This document shows, in pieces, positions 1-11,411 of a stretch of DNA of 64,000 bases. A program made the position numbers and the translations under genes. How positions within the stretch are numbered: the stretch's first letter is position 1; each line of letters opens with the position of its first letter. The stretch is from Seriola aureovittata (Eukaryota; Chordata; Actinopteri; Carangiformes; Carangidae), in the NCBI RefSeq assembly GCF_021018895.1, contig NC_079371.1, positions 9,255,501 through 9,319,500 of the forward strand, read 5' to 3'. The notes below the pieces were generated by a model. That model made no database searches and was not told the origin of the DNA. It worked only from the letters and a program-made list of their open reading frames with translations.

Positions 1-487
1 TTGCCAGAAAGGGAATGAAAATCATTGGAGGGAATTTCTTTTCTTTTTTTTCCCCAAGTAATGCCTTTGCATCTTATTTCCATTATGCCTTTATACTGAA
101 TGCTGGAGAGGAATAATATAATTGTGAGGAACATGTTCTTGTTACACTCGTCAGTCCTCCTCAACCACAGTGGGGAACTGAATCTATCAGTGAGTCTGGG
201 GGGATGAAAATGGGGCTGGTAGTTCTGCTCATAATAAACCCAAACTGGAATTTTATTTGAAGAGCACTACTCACGTCGAGGATATTTATGAGGCTATCAC
301 TGTTGACAAAGTATAAATGGAGCACATTGTAACAGAACTAAGAGAGACCACAAAATTAACACATTGTTGCTCCATATGAGCCTGCACTGGTCCATTTCAC
401 TCACACAATAAAAGATGTAGGCCCACTGAGAAACACCGTCAGCACAAGTGTGCTCCTCCTTCCACTTGGTATAGTTTTCTAATAAAT

Positions 488-534
<47 letters not shown>

Positions 535-1017
535 CCAGGTGGGGAGTCAGAGTGTTTTAATCCATGAGAAACTGTGGAAAAAGGTTTCACAAACGGGTCA
601 GTGATAACATAAAGAAAATAAGAGAGTAGCAGGCCAGTGCAGAAAAGTCTGCTACTCTGGTTTGCAGAGTATTACAAGTATGAAGATGTTCCATCCAGTG
701 CTGATGGCAGCACTGTGGGCTCCCCTCCATTTTTCTTTGTATTATCATTCTTCCTATGCTGTCGCCAGAGAACAACAACAAATATTCCTGCAAAACCATC
801 CCTCCATTCTATTCCAAAATTCTTCATTCCTATAATATCTATGCATGCCAAGTACAAACGGGTTATGGTTAAGCATAGATTGTGGTTATGGAAAACAAAT
901 AATACTGTGGTTAAAAGGAAAAGTTTGGACAAGAAAGAGATTATGAATATTTCCCAAAATGTCAGAGTTCGATGAGGAGCACTATCACGTCGGTACACTA
1001 AACATGATTCCACTCCC
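1..1017. other. Unannotated AT-rich sequence
   Basis: No gene is recognisable here. Open frames on both strands are short, overlap one another and show no known domain. The only low-complexity tract is an AT dinucleotide run. A near-duplicate 16-17-mer, GAGCACTACTCACGTCG at 262-278 and the same motif minus one base at 977-992, sits at both ends of the stretch. Confidence 0.6.
491..533. repeat. (AT)n microsatellite
   Basis: An uninterrupted AT dinucleotide tract of about 21 units, read directly from the sequence. It translates to an artificial Ile-Tyr repeat in one frame, so the overlapping open frame is not evidence for a gene. Confidence 0.97.
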
Positions 1018-1455
1018 AGCAGCTAGTTAGCTTAGTTTAGCACGAAGACTAGAAATAGGGGAAAACGCTTAGCTTTAATCTGTTCAAACATAACATAATC
1101 CATCTCATTTAAAGCTCACTAATTTACAAGATATATCTTTTTTTTTAATCCGTACAAAAACCATGATGTAAAAATGACAATTCAGCATTTTAAGGTTAAA
1201 TATGTGTTGGAATACTTCTTAAAAAAGGGGTCCAGTGACTCCATTGAGTCTCTGTCAACTACCTGCCAACTGGTCTTGGCCAAGAAATAGTTTTGCCAAA
1301 TAACCCCAGTAAAACAAACTGACACACTCTTTTTACACATTTTGTAGCGATTAAACAAGTAAGATACATATATGAGATTTAGGGGTGCTGGTATGTCGAT
1401 TTTGTAACCATTGGAAAGAGACTAGCTGTTCAACCTGTTTCCAGTCTCAGATCTT
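1018..1455. repeat. Fold-back-like teleost interspersed repeat (family E)
   Basis: The left half begins with AGCTAGTTAGCTTAGTTTAG, passes through an ACTAGAAATAGGGGAAAA-like segment and TTTAATCCGTACAAAAACC, and reaches a poor match to an AATACTTCTT core. The right half reads back as an imperfect reverse complement: CCAAGAAATAGT, ACATTTTGTAGCGATTAAAC, GGTGCTGGTATGTCGATTTT, then CTGTTTCCAGTCTC. This two-armed layout (about 200 bp, a short spacer, then about 180 bp) matches a very common repeat I know from percomorph fish genomes. The copy is diverged and lacks the extreme right end. I infer a non-autonomous DNA element; its superfamily is unknown to me. Confidence 0.75.
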
Positions 1456-1507
1456 CTAATCCAACTCTCAGCAAGAAAGCAAAAATCACATTTACCAAAA
1501 TGCTGAA

Positions 1508-1712
1508 CTATTCTTTTATAGTTCCTGTCTGAAATATTTGTTCTATACTCAACCCTATTGCCAGTCGGTGGTTGAGAACTTGTGTAAACGTATTTCTTTC
1601 CCCCCCCACAAAGAAAAGAAACTGATCAGGAATCGTTACGGGAATCAATAATGAATAAGACCGATGAGCAGAATTGATAGTGGCATTGGTATCAATAAAA
1701 TTCCCATCCCTA
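1508..1712 (-). mobile_element. Probable non-autonomous hAT-like element fragment
   Basis: Read on the minus strand, the segment begins TAGGGATGGGAATTTTATTG, followed by ATTC/GATTCC-type repeats such as TTATTGATTCCCGTAACGAT. This opening is characteristic of a fish DNA transposon family whose ends contain 'GGGATGGGAAT' and repeated GATTCC words. No transposase homology is visible. A 79-codon open frame spans the segment, but it looks like chance read-through of the repeat. Assignment to hAT is from memory and uncertain. Confidence 0.4.
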
Positions 1713-2814
1713 AATGTAATATCATGCACTTCAGATTCTTTATGCATTGTCTATTGCCCTGACATTCTCTGAATGTAAATAAATAACTACAGAACAGGAA
1801 AAAGACGATGGTGGTGCAAATATCTGGAATCCTTAATTCTGTAGACGAGTTTGAGGATATAGCTGTGCAAGAGGAAACAGGATGCAGAGCGTATGCAAAG
1901 CAGGTTTAGTGCATGAAATTGAACACTTTGCAGTCACTACATTCAATTCTCACAAGATACATTGGCAATCAACGCTTAACACTGGGAACACCCCGGCAAT
2001 ATCAATCTTGATTTGCACAAGATGTGTCCTCTACCTTTCTAAATTGTGCCCCAACTGGACCTGTTTGATGGAGTGCATATTGTGTTAGCAACAACTAGGC
2101 AGGTGGATTTGTTTCTCACCCTCTCCACTTAATGGCATGTGAAGTAAGCTGATTCAATTCCCTGTGCCCACACCTAGCTGAGTACAGCACAGAAGGACAG
2201 TGTTAAAAGATTTATTGGACAAGAGCGTGTATGTGAAAGTTTGCCAGTGGCTTGATGTAAAACATTTAAGGCAAACTGGAAGAAAGTGTATACAAGGTGA
2301 AAGAGCAAAAAAATGGTGCTGCAGTATTGTATAGTTTTGGGTAAACAGAAGCTGGAAATACGAAAAGGAAAGGTTACATATGACAAAGTGACGTGACACC
2401 TCAGGTCATGGATATAAATGTTAGTAAATCAACATACTACATTATAGCTTATTAACACGGATTATATGACAGCTGGTGTGGTCAATGAATACCCTTTGAA
2501 CTTGGTGTTTTCACAGGCAACAAATGTCTCAACTGTGAAGCCAAGACGTCATGCATTTCTGAAAGCTATTCATACCCACCAGATTTGCTAAAGTTTTACT
2601 CAACATGTTGCAGTTATCAGTTATCAGTCTATTTATGGAGAAATATACATTACATTTGGTTGTCTCAGCAAATAAATTATATTTCTTACAATTTAAACTA
2701 ATATGCAGTGTATGGAATCGCTCCATTTAATTATAATGGACCTTAAGAGGCATTTAAGAGCCATTTATAGCCCTCCCTCCATACAAATCAGGAGTGTCAG
2801 AGAAATGACAGCAG

Positions 2815-3010
2815 CGTCAGAAAATGTGCTTTGTGATGATTAACAGTCCTCCTGATTCGAGGCGATGTCTATGCCTCCGTGTTGAACTCTCGGTTGCCAT
2901 GTCTCATTATCCCCACCCCGCTAATGGAAGTAGGAGACAAATAATTCATCTGCCCTGATGGTGACATGATGCATCACAGGTCTCCTCGGGGGAAGACTGA
3001 ACAGCTTGTC
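2815..3010. other. Possible conserved non-coding block
   Basis: This patch is free of repeats and homopolymers and has a higher GC content than its flanks. It carries homeodomain- and bZIP-like words (CTAATGG, AAATAATTCA, TGATGCATCA). Frames are interrupted. This is a visual impression only; conservation cannot be judged from one sequence. Confidence 0.2.
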
Positions 3011-3460
3011 AGTCAGAGGATGGGGGATTAGAAAATAAGACATATCCAGCAACAGACAATAAAACACAGGTTTATATCACTGCTTAAAATTCTGACTAAT
3101 CAATATGCATCTAATCTGCATTTCTCACCTCCCAGTTTCCTTTATTGTTCATTGCTCAAACCCTTGCTGTGAAAAATGTTTGCGTGAAAAATATATTTAT
3201 AGTAAAAACCGTGTACTGCCTTCAACGTGTGAATAATAGTAATACACTGCAGAGAAGCATTTAAAAAGCCAGAAAAATATCACAGTGCTTTGAGAATCAC
3301 CTTCCAGCTGAATTTGCCTTGTCGGGTGTCAGCTGCCAGCTTTAATTCTGCTTGTTGCATTTGAGTCTTATTTAAATCCTGTATATCTGCAAATTGCAGT
3401 AATTCTAATGCTTTGTGGGCTTCAGAAGGAACAGCTGGTACCTGGGTAGCAACTAATGGC

Positions 3461-3485
3461 TAAATAAATAAATAAATAAATAAAC
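3461..3485. repeat. (TAAA)n microsatellite
   Basis: Six consecutive TAAA units, read directly. Confidence 0.9.
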
Positions 3486-4309
3486 CGGATAGAGATGGAG
3501 CAGCTGTACAAATAAATACATAATATACAGGGGAGAATAACTGATTTAAACCTAAACAAGCTTTCTTCACATCCACGTCAAAACCACGTATTTTTAACCT
3601 TTTGTATGTTTTGAGTTATCTGCTTGCACATGAATACAAACATTTCCCTGGGGAAGACCTGCAAAGGAGGCAGAAGTAATCTGGCAGAGTTTAAACTAGA
3701 CTGGTTGTGCAACAACTGAAGCAAGTACAAAGTGGTTTTTAAACTTGCTGTCTGGAAAACTGCAGACTCTCAATGCAGAAATGGACACAAAAACACAAAA
3801 CTGTATTCTCCATTTCCAAACAGTGTCAGTTTCACTAAACTATTTTTACTTCACAGTTTGAGGGTCTCCAAACCTCCTCTGTTATCAACTGTCAACACAG
3901 AGTCCCACTCTAAGGAAGTATTCACCATCTAACCTCGTCAAAGTAAAAGCCAAGATAAACGTTTTCGCATCTAGCCCTTAAAAAATCCTCAAAAATGTGT
4001 CAGTGCAGACAGGTTAAAAAAGTAGGTTCTGAATTAAGGTTTTATTAAATAGGGAACAGAAAGTTAATTTTGACGTGACAACAATTTGGCAGTGAGTTTG
4101 AAATTATTAGCCTAATGTGTAATAAAAAGCACAGCAGCCAGGTGAAAAGAGTGCAACTACTTTGAATACTTTCTGAATACTAGTAGTGCTACTAACTAAT
4201 GCAAACTAGTGCAACTAATCAAACAATATACTAAAATGAATCAACAATTTTAATAACTAAGTAATCATTCAGTAATTTATTAGGCAAAAATGATGGTTCT
4301 CCAATGTGA

Positions 4310-4517
4310 GAGCTAACAATAATTTTTATTTTCAATTAATCAGATTTTTTATTCAATTAATCAGTCATCTATAGCATCATTTCACCTATAAAATGTCAGA
4401 AAATTGGGAAAAAAAGAGTGTCTACAAATGCCTATTTTACAATTTTTCAAAAATAGTTTCATGTTAATATTCTGTCAATTGACTAATCGATTAATAGACC
4501 AATTGTCGAAGCTCTAG
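4310..4517 (+). repeat. Family B interspersed repeat, copy 1
   Basis: The copy opens with AGCTAACAATAATTTTTATT and includes ACCTATAAAATGTCAGAAAA. It closes with TTGACTAATCGATTAATAGA and a GAAGCTCTAG end corresponding to the usual 'GTTGCAGCTCTAG' terminus. It is shorter than the fuller copies and lacks the middle part. The family is very abundant in percomorph fishes; I know it only as an unclassified repeat. Confidence 0.8.
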
Positions 4518-5225
4518 TTACAATCCTGGTCAAACCTGAGCAGTTAAGGTTACAGTGAGTTACTCCTTCCAGCAGAGGCATGTGCAGCTTTGATTCATGT
4601 GTAATTTATTGCCCATTCTTCTGTTGGTATGCTCACACTCAAAAACACACAGGCACAATACACAGATGAACAGCTCACTTATACTGAGAAAAGCAAATGC
4701 AGTTCATCAGCTGTGTAATTAACCGTGAACAGCAAATAGTTCACTCTTTCTCTCGCTGACTGACCTTTCAGGAATGATGACTTGTTAATGCAGTATAATG
4801 CACCCGAGTCAAATATCAATCCTTAGTGAGCAAGAGATTATTCTGATTGTGCTCTGTGTAAAAATGGCAATGACTTGATGGCAGGAGGATGCAGATACTC
4901 CGTCACTAAACTGCTTTTCTCTTCAGACTGTGAAAGTTTCCACCGCTGAATGAGCTAATTTATTTTCACACTCTAAAAGACAATTGTCTCCTGAGCTTGG
5001 TGTCAGCACTGTTGTTCTGTTCTCTGTATGTGTGTGTGTGTGAGACAGCACAATCATATATTCACACTTAATTTCTTGGGTTTTAGATTATACATATACA
5101 TTATACATGTACATGAACGTGTGTCTACATGTGAGCCGAAAGAGAGTAATGTGAGGATCATAACTATGATTAAATGGTAATATTAAATCATTGGAAATAT
5201 GTATGACTGCTAAATTGCTGTGGCT
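4518..5225. other. No recognisable gene
   Basis: Ordinary AT-rich sequence with a short TG run near 5030. No coding or transposon signature seen. Confidence 0.55.
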
Positions 5226-5285
5226 ATCTGTGGTAGGGGGGGCGATATGTTAAAATTTTTTGCCCGGTCACCGTCCAACAACCAG
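5226..5285 (+). mobile_element. Possible hAT-like terminal fragment
   Basis: TAGGGGGGGCGATATG followed by TTAAAATTTTTTGCCCGGTC resembles the 'CAGGGGTGGGCGATATG' ends of a widespread fish hAT-type non-autonomous family. Only about 60 bp are recognisable; no partner end or target duplication was found. Confidence 0.35.
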
Positions 5286-5629
5286 CCATTGCTGATGGTG
5301 TATGTATTTTCTTTGAATACATTTGCCTTAACCTTATCGTCTGTCATCCATGGTCTTTAATGTGAAAATCTGATTTTACTGAAACATTACAGCCTATAAG
5401 ATACTGTTCTTCAATCGAACAAAATAAATCACCCCGAAATCTTAGATAAGCAACAAGCTGTAAAGACTACTGAACAGCTGTCCAACACTATTTGAGAAAG
5501 AGTCAAATGGCGTCACATGGAGGACGCCTCCGCTTGCAGCTTCAATGTGCACAAACAGATGGGGATAACATATACTATTAAATGATCAGGGTGAACAACT
5601 GCCCATACAGTTCTCAAATATGACTTATG

Positions 5630-5770
5630 AACGGGCATTGGTTTTCTTCAGCAGCAATCAATCTGACAGCAACCACTAAAAACGGGGGTTTTTTAATGCC
5701 CACATCCACCCGACCTGCAAAAATATGCACCGATCAACCACCCGAACCCAACCCACAAACAGCCAACTTT
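5630..5770 (-). mobile_element. Possible DNA-transposon fragment rich in GGGTTCGGG words
   Basis: On the minus strand the segment reads GGGTTGGGTTCGGGTGGTTG and then CAGGTCGGGTGGATGTGGGC. Such repeated GGGTYGGGT words are typical of subterminal regions of some fish hAT-like elements. A 71-codon plus-strand frame covers it but shows no domain. Weak assignment. Confidence 0.3.
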
Positions 5771-6169
5771 CAAGTCATTATTTGTCAGTTATCAGTCAAA
5801 CGAGTTATGCTGTCAAGTTTTTTCACATCAGATATGCCGTAGGCGACATGCAGTGATAGCAACTTTGCTGGATAACAGAACAGATATAAATCAAACTTCT
5901 CCAAAAAAGGAGAAATATGTTGCCATGGATGAAGTGACTTATGCCCTGTTTTCCTTTGCAGTGGTGTCATGTCCGTGTGTTCAGGTCTGACTGAATCATG
6001 ATTCAGAATTGTGACACAAAAATTGACACTGATGTGATGATTTGAGTTTCAGGTGTTTTTGGTACAAAATGTGAGTTTTGGATAGTAATATTTGATTATT
6101 TGTTAAATTATCTTATTCATCTGATTTGGTTTGGAGATCAGTTTGTGTTTTGATACAATATGTGAAAAA

Positions 6170-6261
6170 AATGTAACCAGTAATATAAGACATGAGGAGC
6201 TCTCAGCCCCTCTGATTTTGTCAATGTAGCTCTAAGAGGTAAACAAGGTTGGAGACCCCTG
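6170..6261 (-). mobile_element. hAT (Charlie-like) terminal fragment
   Basis: The sequence ends with AACAAGGTTGGAGACCCCTG. Its reverse complement, CAGGGGTCTCCAACCTTGTT, is a typical hAT/Charlie-type terminal inverted repeat. Next on that strand come a TTTACCTCTTAGAGCTAC-like segment and CTCAGAGCCCC-like subterminal sequence. The element therefore extends leftward from 6261. The 8 bp just outside, CTATACAG, would be the target duplication, but I did not find a matching left end, so this looks like a truncated copy. Confidence 0.6.
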
Positions 6262-6299
6262 CTATACAGTGTTCTTCACAGGAGAAAATCCAATCACTG

Positions 6300-7060
6300 T
6301 CAACGCCGCCAGTCATCTTGTGCTGTTGCATTGTTGAACAGTTCAATTTGAACTTGGCGGTGGCCTGACGATGGCACCACTACCTTCCATGGTTGGGTTT
6401 CCGAAGCACCTGGACAAATGTGTTCAACTTTGGAACAGGTACAGAATCCTGGCCTCCAAACTTGCTTCTTGTCCTGGTGGAAGTCCTGATGAGCTTTATG
6501 CACTACCTCAGAGGAATCCTGTGTGCATTTTGTAGTTATTAAAAACTTCAAAAAATGGAGGACAAACCACTCAGTTACTGTATCGATATATTTCCATGGC
6601 TTCTCAATTAAGTTTTCATATTCCCATCCATCCATTTGTGTGAAATCAATACCTGAAGGGCCAGTTAACTCATGACACAATGGTCGATAAACCAATTGTA
6701 TTGACTTTTTTGGGTTATCCTCAAGTGTTTTCAAAGTTTCTATGCTGCAAGACTAACTAAAGGTTTTGTAGGTTTGGATCATGAAACTGTGACTTTGCTG
6801 TGGAAGAAGGATATCTTCACATTTTTCAAGGCAGACAGCAGACAGAAGATCCATGTGGTGATCCAGACACTCATGATTATCTTCAGCAGGCAGTGCAACA
6901 AGGACTTCAACAGTCTGACACCTGGCAGGCAGCATCACAGCTGTTCATTGCACTGCAGGGAATAGCTGGGACTGTAAATGGGACAGGACCTTCACAGTGG
7001 GCCAGGCCTGAGCACTTGGCAGGAGTATGAACCGAAGTCTGCGAGTGCTTAGGGGTGGGA
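6300..7060. other. Unassigned higher-GC block, possibly a decayed coding sequence
   Basis: This block is less AT-rich than its flanks and has unusually open frames on both strands. There is a 144-codon minus-strand frame (6300-6734), the longest in the window, a 61-codon minus frame upstream of it (6753-6938), and a 76-codon plus frame (6800-7030) with many Gln residues (QQAVQQGLQQSDTW). I recognise no domain in any of them. The flank is a hAT terminus on the left and an A-rich patch (AATAAATAAAAAAAAGTAAA) near 7143 on the right. Such a patch could be the tail of a processed copy, which would favour a plus-strand source. Neither strand can be chosen with confidence, and chance frames remain possible. 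Confidence 0.25.
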
Positions 7061-10000
7061 CAGTGCTCCTGAGCCAATACTTTGCATGATCATCACTACA
7101 CCTGCAACTATTGTTATTATCACTTAATTAGTTGATGTTTGCAATAAATAAAAAAAAGTAAAAAAAATTTTAATCACATTTTTTTAAGAGCTCAAAGCGA
7201 CAGAGTTCAGTTCCGACAACAATGGCAAATATTTGTAAGGAATTGAAATTTTTTCTTGCAATACGGGAAATACATCATTTTCCAACCGCGTGCATATCTG
7301 AAGCAGATGTTATACTACAGAAGATGAAGCTACGAGATGCAGAGGGCCTATCCAGCACAAACTGTTGGTGGAATTCGTGCGATACATTGCTGAGAAGTCA
7401 CGCTTAAGTTATGTTGTCTTATTTTTGTGAAGTGGTCATTTAAAATCTTCCTGACTGTAAACATCCAACCGTACACCGTACTAGGTGTAAATATTTGTTA
7501 ACAGTTTATTTGGTGAAACCCATTTTTAATTTAATCATGCCTAAGACTCCACTTAGCTTTATTCTACCATAAGTTTCAACGTACAAACAGCTGGTGCAAC
7601 CGGATCCTAGCCCTTATCCCAGTTTATGACTTTCCGTAACTGAGTTAGTTCAGCTCACTATTTTTTACTGCAGCTTTCACATTCAGGTAAAAAAAAGTCT
7701 AGTTCATCTTCACTTGTGTTGAGATTCTGGAGAGATTTACATCTTTCATAAACTCAATATGAAGTAAAGAACACATTCATATGTAGAGGGAAATGTCCAA
7801 ACGAAGGAAGCTATATTCATGTAGCCTTTTGCAATGTACAGTCTGCTTAACTCGTCAAGCTGCATTTTTTACACAGCTTTACATTGGCTATATTCAATGT
7901 TTTTATAGTAACAATGTAAGAAGAGTCAATGGGAAAACAATTAGAGAGGATTAACTTGCAGTGATGCACCCACAGAGAAACATCACCTGAATCTGCAACT
8001 CGCCTCAACTTATAGAGTTTTATATGTTTCAGTCTTATAGGTGTTTTTATAGGTTTAAGCTGTCCACTCCACATCTTCAGCTGTTCACCCTGAGCACTCT
8101 AATAGTATTGTTTTTAGTCGTAGCAGGCAGCATTTTCCAGTGAAAAAGCTCCACTTATACACTACCTGCCAAGCACCAAACAGCAGACAGACACAGTTAG
8201 AGACTCGCTGGTGAACACAATGAAGCATTTAGCAGCTTAAGAACCAGATAATTCCCTCTGGAGTTGGTTGAGACCAAAAACAGAGCTTACAGAGAGTGGA
8301 TATTAGATTTACATTGACTACGTGGTTAGAAACATAACTCCAAATGAATGACAAAGTAATTGCTGTAATTGTTGGATGTAAATAAGCAACTGCATGCTAA
8401 CAAGTTTGCCATATGAACTTAAAAGGTACATGACAATAACTCAATATCAGCCCCCAAGTGGCTAAAAAAGTGGGTTACTGCAGTTTAAATATAAGCATGA
8501 TTCTCCAACATAGTTCTTCTCAAAATTGCACTGGGTTGAATTTTTCAAAGCTTGAAATTCAAATAATGAAGCTTGGTACTACACATGTGAAACTATCAGG
8601 ACTTGAAATATGAACCTGCATTCACAGACAACTTTAACCCTTTTAGAGTTGCTAGTGCCTTTTTAAGTAAGGGGTATGAGGCGCCCTCTGTTTCTACATG
8701 AGTGGTGCTCTAACTAGGGCAGAGCGTTAGGTCTTTAAGTCTTACTTCACCTGGATTATCAGGGGAGCTTCAACACATATTGCTGCACACTATTAAAATA
8801 ACAAAACACCCTGGTTATTTGGATTTGGGACATATGTTTTGAGAAGGAGACGGAGGGGTTTAAAACCTGGAGGATAAAAAGATGAGATTTGTCATGTCCT
8901 GCCTTTGGTGCTGTTATGTGCTGTACTAGCTTTCATGCAAATTAAACTGCATGTAATTCTCATGATAATAATGAGTGAGAGGCATTTAAGGAATAAAACT
9001 GCTTTATCTCTCCCCTGGGCCTAGAGAGGATCTTGAGCAAATATTAAGGATGGAAGATGTCTGTTCTTATAAACACACATCTGCGGTTTGAGATAAGAAT
9101 AGATGTTATGCTTGGCGGAGTGTAGGCGGGAACTGAAATGGGACAGAGGAGAAGGTGTGTGAGAAAACAAATTATTGTGTTAATGTTGCTGATGAAGATA
9201 AATTTGGCATAATTCAGCATCAGCTGAGAAAACTACATGTGGAGTTGAAAATACACCCGTCTCATTTACAGTTGTAGCATATTTATGACAGTTAAAATCA
9301 AATTATTTTACAATACCTGCCATATTATCTTTTTTATTGTTAATAAAATACAAACTTCAAAGACTGTAAGAAATATTATGACGTTAAAGAAGCTATTTGT
9401 GAGTTTTGCTTTTGTCACATAGACAACGTTAGCATAATGTGGCAATAGAAAAAATTACAAATAACTGAATTTACGTTTTCGCTGCTGCTACAACATCACT
9501 ATACAACTAAGAAATTATAGTTAATTCTATATTGTACAGCGATGCACAAGCACAAACAAGAGAAGAAAGCATAAACATAAAGCACTCCAAATCCTGAAAT
9601 GCAATACAAAAACATATACTGATAGAAAAAACACAGTCCAGTCCAATGTTTTGTAGACCCATCTATCCACCTCTCCTCCTTATGAAGGACTCTGTCCTTA
9701 CAACGTATTGAGTAACAAACATGATTAATCACATGTTCCCAGCATAATTACTATAGCCACAAGAGATCACCTAACACCACAACACAGTTATGGGTCTTCA
9801 TAAAGTGCTTCCACAGACGACTTATGGCGTCCTTTTTTATGGGGACAGTCTCAGAGATTTCTGAAATAATTGCTGTTTTAATTAATCGCTGAAACGTCCT
9901 CCACAGCAGCAAGCCACTAAAATGTACATTATACACACTAGACTGTAAATCTGTTATGATCATTTTTCCATTGAATTCTTTAAATCAGTTTCATTTAAAC

Positions 10001-11389
10001 TCATTCATCTGTAAGCATTCCAGTGATGAATGTGGGTGTTATGAACTGGACAATAATCATGAGCCACATCTGTGCTGTGACTCCCGAAAACCCATATGGG
10101 AATGTGATTTGTTACACATGACTGGAACAGTTCACTGTGTGTCATCTGTATCGCAGACTGTGGGTTATCATTCAGAGTGTGTTTGTCCAGTTTAAGGAGG
10201 AGACACATACCGCCGTAAGTGACCCCATGGAAATGTTGACCTCAGCCTTGGTTTTGATTTGCAGTGGTCGCCACCCTCCTTTAAACTCAGGGTTGAAACA
10301 TTGCCAGTGGATGTAGTTTTAATAAGAAATAATGACCCTAGACACTTTATTTTATGTTGTGTCATAGTTTTTCTGTATCACTGTGACTTTATTCGCTGTA
10401 TTCTGGCCATGCACGGTAACCTTTCACCACTGGGCTGATTGCTTACCACACAATAATATCCAAAGGGCAGCAGGTTTTTATTGTTTTGGATGTAGAATGC
10501 ATGACTAATACAAAATATAGAAAACAATGTTTATTTTATTGGTTACCAGTTCATGTATACAGACTCACAATAAAATAAAACAGTAGATCAACAAGACAAC
10601 ATCCTGCCAGCAGTGCAAATCTCTATAGTTTAATTTGATACCTTAAGTTGGTCTTTAAATTCTAAGACCAGATCACACTAACATTCAAAACAGCTAAATC
10701 TTTCAGCTCAGTGGAACTGCTACAATATATGGATTACGCAGATTCATTTCATCCCTCCAGTGCCAAATTAACAGTAGCCTACTGATCTTTGAGGGAACAG
10801 AGAGTCTAAAATGGAGGAATCTACTATAGCTTAAACCAATCCTCCTGTGTTGGACTATAAATTGCTCCACAAAAGAGAAATGATTTGCACACAGTTATGA
10901 GACAGGAGTCGATGTGACAAGTGAATAAACTGTCAACTTACAGATTTCTATTTGTAACAGTTAACAAGTCAGCTAGTTTGGGGAGTTTTCAATAACTCTT
11001 CAATAACTCATCGATGAATCAAATGATTTATAAGATAACAAAATGCTAGACAAAACCTCAGAGAGCAACTGTGGCTGACCAGGGCTAGCATATTCTCAGC
11101 TTGTTAGCATGTTAGCCGTTAGCTTGTCAGCTGAAGTAGTTCACCAACTATTACCGTGAGTGGTCACTATGTCACCAAGGTACCAGCGTCACCTGTTTTG
11201 TGAAGCTGTGCAGATTAATGTCACTGTAAAAATTTCTTGTGAGACCGGAGCTGAAGAATTAATTTTTTTTCCTACCCCCATAATTAGATTCAGATTTGGG
11301 AACTATGATTAAATTCTCCAACAATTACACAAAACTGTGTATTCATTAAATAAATGTGCTAAATTATGTAACCATCCTCATTTATCCAC
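7061..11389. other. No recognisable gene
   Basis: Long AT-rich stretch with scattered short frames and no recognisable protein domain. A GTTAGCATGTTAGCCGTTAG word near 11100 is the kind of GCTAAC-rich sequence common in fish repeats, but it is too short to assign. Nothing else seen. Confidence 0.55.
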
Positions 11390-11411
11390 AAAAAAAAAAA
11401 AAAAAAAAAAA
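11390..11411. repeat. Poly(A) run
   Basis: About 22 consecutive A, with no recognisable retroposon body immediately upstream. Confidence 0.9.

Larger units (their letters stand above)
1713..4309. other. No recognisable gene
   Basis: AT-rich single-copy-looking sequence with only short open frames. It contains a small (TAAA)n tract and one complex block around 2815-3010 that is listed separately. I see no transposon ends or coding domains. Confidence 0.55.

Noticed and set aside
10540..10620. Translation YWLPVHVYRLTIK, similar to the 'LHWLPV' motif of LINE C-termini
   Set aside because: Only one short motif matches and the following sequence does not continue the family convincingly.
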